Positions 62,815-64,000 of a stretch of 64,000 bases of DNA are shown piece by piece. This DNA comes from Bog-473 sp963745175 (GTDB taxonomy: Bacteria > Actinomycetota > Acidimicrobiia > Acidimicrobiales > RAAP-2): NCBI GenBank assembly GCA_963745175.1, contig CAVUWK010000005.1, positions 310,001 to 374,000 on the forward strand, given 5' to 3'. Both the position numbers and the translations under genes were made by a program. Within the stretch, counting starts at the first letter, position 1. Every line of letters begins with the position of its first letter. Under the pieces are notes generated by a model. It searched no databases, had not been told where the DNA came from, and worked only from the letters and a program-made list of their open reading frames with translations.

Positions 62815-63861
62815 CTAACCCGCGAGGAGGCCGGCGTCGGTGGCCAGCTTCCTGAGGTCGGCCTCCGGCCGGGCGCCCGTGTGCGAGATGACTTCGGCGG
62901 CGCAGAGCGAGCCGAGCTTGGTGCTCTCGACCGGCCCCATCCCGTGGGTCAGGCCGTAGAGCAGCCCCGCCGCGAACAGATCGCCTGCTCCGGTCGTGTC
63001 GACCACCTGCTCCACCGCGGCGGCCGGGACCTCCTCGGGCCCCCGGGCGGTCAGGACCGTGGCGCCTTGGGCCCCCCGGGTGATGACCACCAGCAGCCCG
63101 GTCTCCTCGGCTGCCTTCAACGCGTCCCGGTACGAGTCCACGCCGAAGAGCATGGTGACCTCCTCCTCGTTGCCGAGCAGGATGTCCACGTCGTCGAGCA
63201 AGAGGTCGAGGAACTCACGCTGGTGGCGCTCCACGCAGAACGGGTCCGAGAGGGAGAGCGCGACCGATCCCTCGGCGTCGTGAGCGGTCCCGGCCGCATG
63301 GCGCATCGCCTCCTTGGCTGCCGGCACGTCCCACAGGTAGCCCTCGAGCAGCACGACCGAGGCTCGGGCCACGAACGAGGTCGGGACGCCCGCCGGGGTC
63401 AGGGTCGAGGCTGCCCCCAGGTACGTCCCCATGGTGCGGTCCGCGTCGTCGGTGATGAGGACCATGCAGCGGCCGGTGCCGAGCCCGTCCCCCGCGGCCG
63501 ACTCACTGAGATGCGGTTCGAACTCGACGCCGGCAGCCCGCAGGTTCTCGGCATAGGTCCGACCCACCTCGTCATCGGCGACGGCGCCCAAGAACCCGGC
63601 GGTGCCGCCCAGCACGGTGATCCCGGCCGTCGTGTTGGCCACCGATCCCCCCGAGACGTAGCGGGGCGCTCCCATGAGGTCCTGGACGGCTTTGGCGGTC
63701 GCCAGGTCGATCAAGGTCATCGACCCCTTTTCCAGGCCGATCTGGGCGAGTTGCTCATCCGTCGTCAGCTCGATCACATCGAGCAGTGGTGAACCGATGG
63801 CCACGATGTCGAGAGCGCGGCCGTCGGCAGCGTTGGCGGGAATTGCATCCTCAGTGGGCAC
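62815..63861 (-). CDS. PfkB-family carbohydrate kinase (adenosine kinase-like)
   Basis: An intact 348-residue ribokinase-fold enzyme. LDIVAIGSPLLDVIELTTDE, YVSGGSVANTTAGITVLGGT (substrate loop GGxxxN), AGFLGAVADDEVGRTYAENL, RCMVLITDDADRTMGTYLGA, DILLGNEEEVTMLFGVDSYR, LLVVITRGAQGATVL and VVDTTGAGDLFAAGLLYGLT (catalytic DTxGAGD) are the PfkB blocks. Sequence style is closest to bacterial adenosine or inosine kinases, which salvage purine nucleosides; ribose or fructose kinases are alternatives. The start is GTG 63861, 8 nt after a TAGGTT box that shares a palindrome with the divergent gene. Confidence 0.88.
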   Translation of the reverse strand: MPTEDAIPANAADGRALDIVAIGSPLLDVIELTTDEQLAQIGLEKGSMTLIDLATAKAVQDLMGAPRYVSGGSVANTTAGITVLGGTAGFLGAVADDEVGRTYAENLRAAGVEFEPHLSESAAGDGLGTGRCMVLITDDADRTMGTYLGAASTLTPAGVPTSFVARASVVLLEGYLWDVPAAKEAMRHAAGTAHDAEGSVALSLSDPFCVERHQREFLDLLLDDVDILLGNEEEVTMLFGVDSYRDALKAAEETGLLVVITRGAQGATVLTARGPEEVPAAAVEQVVDTTGAGDLFAAGLLYGLTHGMGPVESTKLGSLCAAEVISHTGARPEADLRKLATDAGLLAG

Positions 63862-63869
63862 GGCCCGAG

Positions 63870-63897
63870 AACCTACCCGCGGCGCCGCGGGTAGCCT
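63870..63897. promoter_or_regulatory. Divergent leaderless promoters joined by a perfect 22-bp palindrome
   Basis: Only 42 bp separate the two start codons. A minus-strand TAGGTT (63870-63875) lies 8 nt before GTG 63861, and a plus-strand TAGCCT (63892-63897) lies 6 nt before ATG 63904. Bases 63873-63894 form a perfect 22-bp palindrome that includes four bases of one box and three of the other. It could be an operator or simply symmetrical promoter DNA. Confidence 0.65.
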
Positions 63898-63903
63898 TCA
63901 CGG

Positions 63904-64000
63904 ATGCCTTCAGCTCCCATGTCTGCCGTCGCGTCCGGCTCGGAACCGTTCCGCTTGCCGCGAACGATCGAGCCGGATATCTACCACATCGAGATCGAGC
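63904..64000 (+). CDS. M1 family aminopeptidase (PepN-like), N-terminal fragment
   Basis: Only the first 32 codons are in the window. After MPSAPMSAVASGSE the segment PFRLPRTIEPDIYHIEIE matches the conserved opening of M1 zinc aminopeptidases (PxRLPxTxxPxxYxLxLxP), which remove N-terminal residues from peptides. ATG 63904 is supported by TAGCCT 6 nt upstream. The catalytic HExxH lies outside the window, so activity cannot be judged. Confidence 0.75.
   Translation, partial: MPSAPMSAVASGSEPFRLPRTIEPDIYHIEIE

Overview
The window is high-GC DNA from an actinomycete, most probably an uncultured member of the Acidimicrobiia. Pointers are the coenzyme F420 genes (cofD, cofE), the tiny actinobacterial ribosomal proteins bS22 and bL37, many leaderless genes with a TANNNT box 6-9 nt before an ATG or GTG, Thr-rich extracellular linkers, a bidomain methylase-MazG, and the order rsmI-metG-tatD-rlpA-ksgA-ispE / glmU-prs-rplY-pth-mfd-mazG-eno-ftsB-DUF501-ppx, which closely follows the Rv1007-Rv1026 region of Mycobacterium tuberculosis. 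The class-level assignment is inference; no rRNA or other decisive marker is present.

Layout. 1-13.7 kb: end of cofD, cofE, an SDR epimerase, a sugar-1-phosphate nucleotidyltransferase, an anchored extracellular protein, a SARP-like regulator, an odd tRNA with a UAA anticodon, a carboxylesterase, an NlpC/P60 hydrolase, an acyltransferase plus SDR pair, a GNAT and an aminotransferase. 11.9-34.6 kb: a cell-surface glycan island with glycosyltransferases (GT2, GT4, a GT2-GT4 fusion, WbsX-like), coiled-coil partner proteins, methyltransferases, epimerases, a YfhO-type membrane protein, a GtrA protein, and a complete gene set for GDP-D-glycero-alpha-D-manno-heptose (gmhA, gmhB, hddA, hddC) with a transaldolase that could feed it. 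34.6-47.7 kb: the housekeeping block ppx to glmU on the minus strand. 47.7-51.8 kb: an inserted patch with an alpha/beta hydrolase, a small membrane protein, tRNA-Gln and an MprA/MprB-like two-component pair. 51.9-58.3 kb: bS22, ispE, ksgA, rlpA-like, tatD, metG, rsmI, DUF192 and bL37. 58.3-64 kb: a glycerophosphodiesterase, a SCO1/lipoprotein operon, a small monooxygenase-fold protein, ychF, a PfkB-family kinase and the start of an M1 aminopeptidase.

How it fits together. The island would make GDP-heptose from sedoheptulose 7-phosphate (transaldolase, GmhA, HddA, GmhB, HddC), possibly modify it with SDR epimerases and methyltransferases, and transfer sugars with several glycosyltransferases that overlap one another by ATGA junctions. 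The housekeeping block carries rRNA maturation (KsgA, RsmI), cell-wall precursors (GlmU, IspE), PRPP (Prs) and repair (Mfd).

Data quality. Many genes in 1-14.4 kb and 43.4-55.3 kb, including essential ones, are broken by single-base indels, usually an extra C or G, while most of 15-41 kb is clean. I treat these as sequence errors rather than pseudogenes and give gene limits across the breaks. Strand and product calls are firm; exact protein sequences in those stretches are not.
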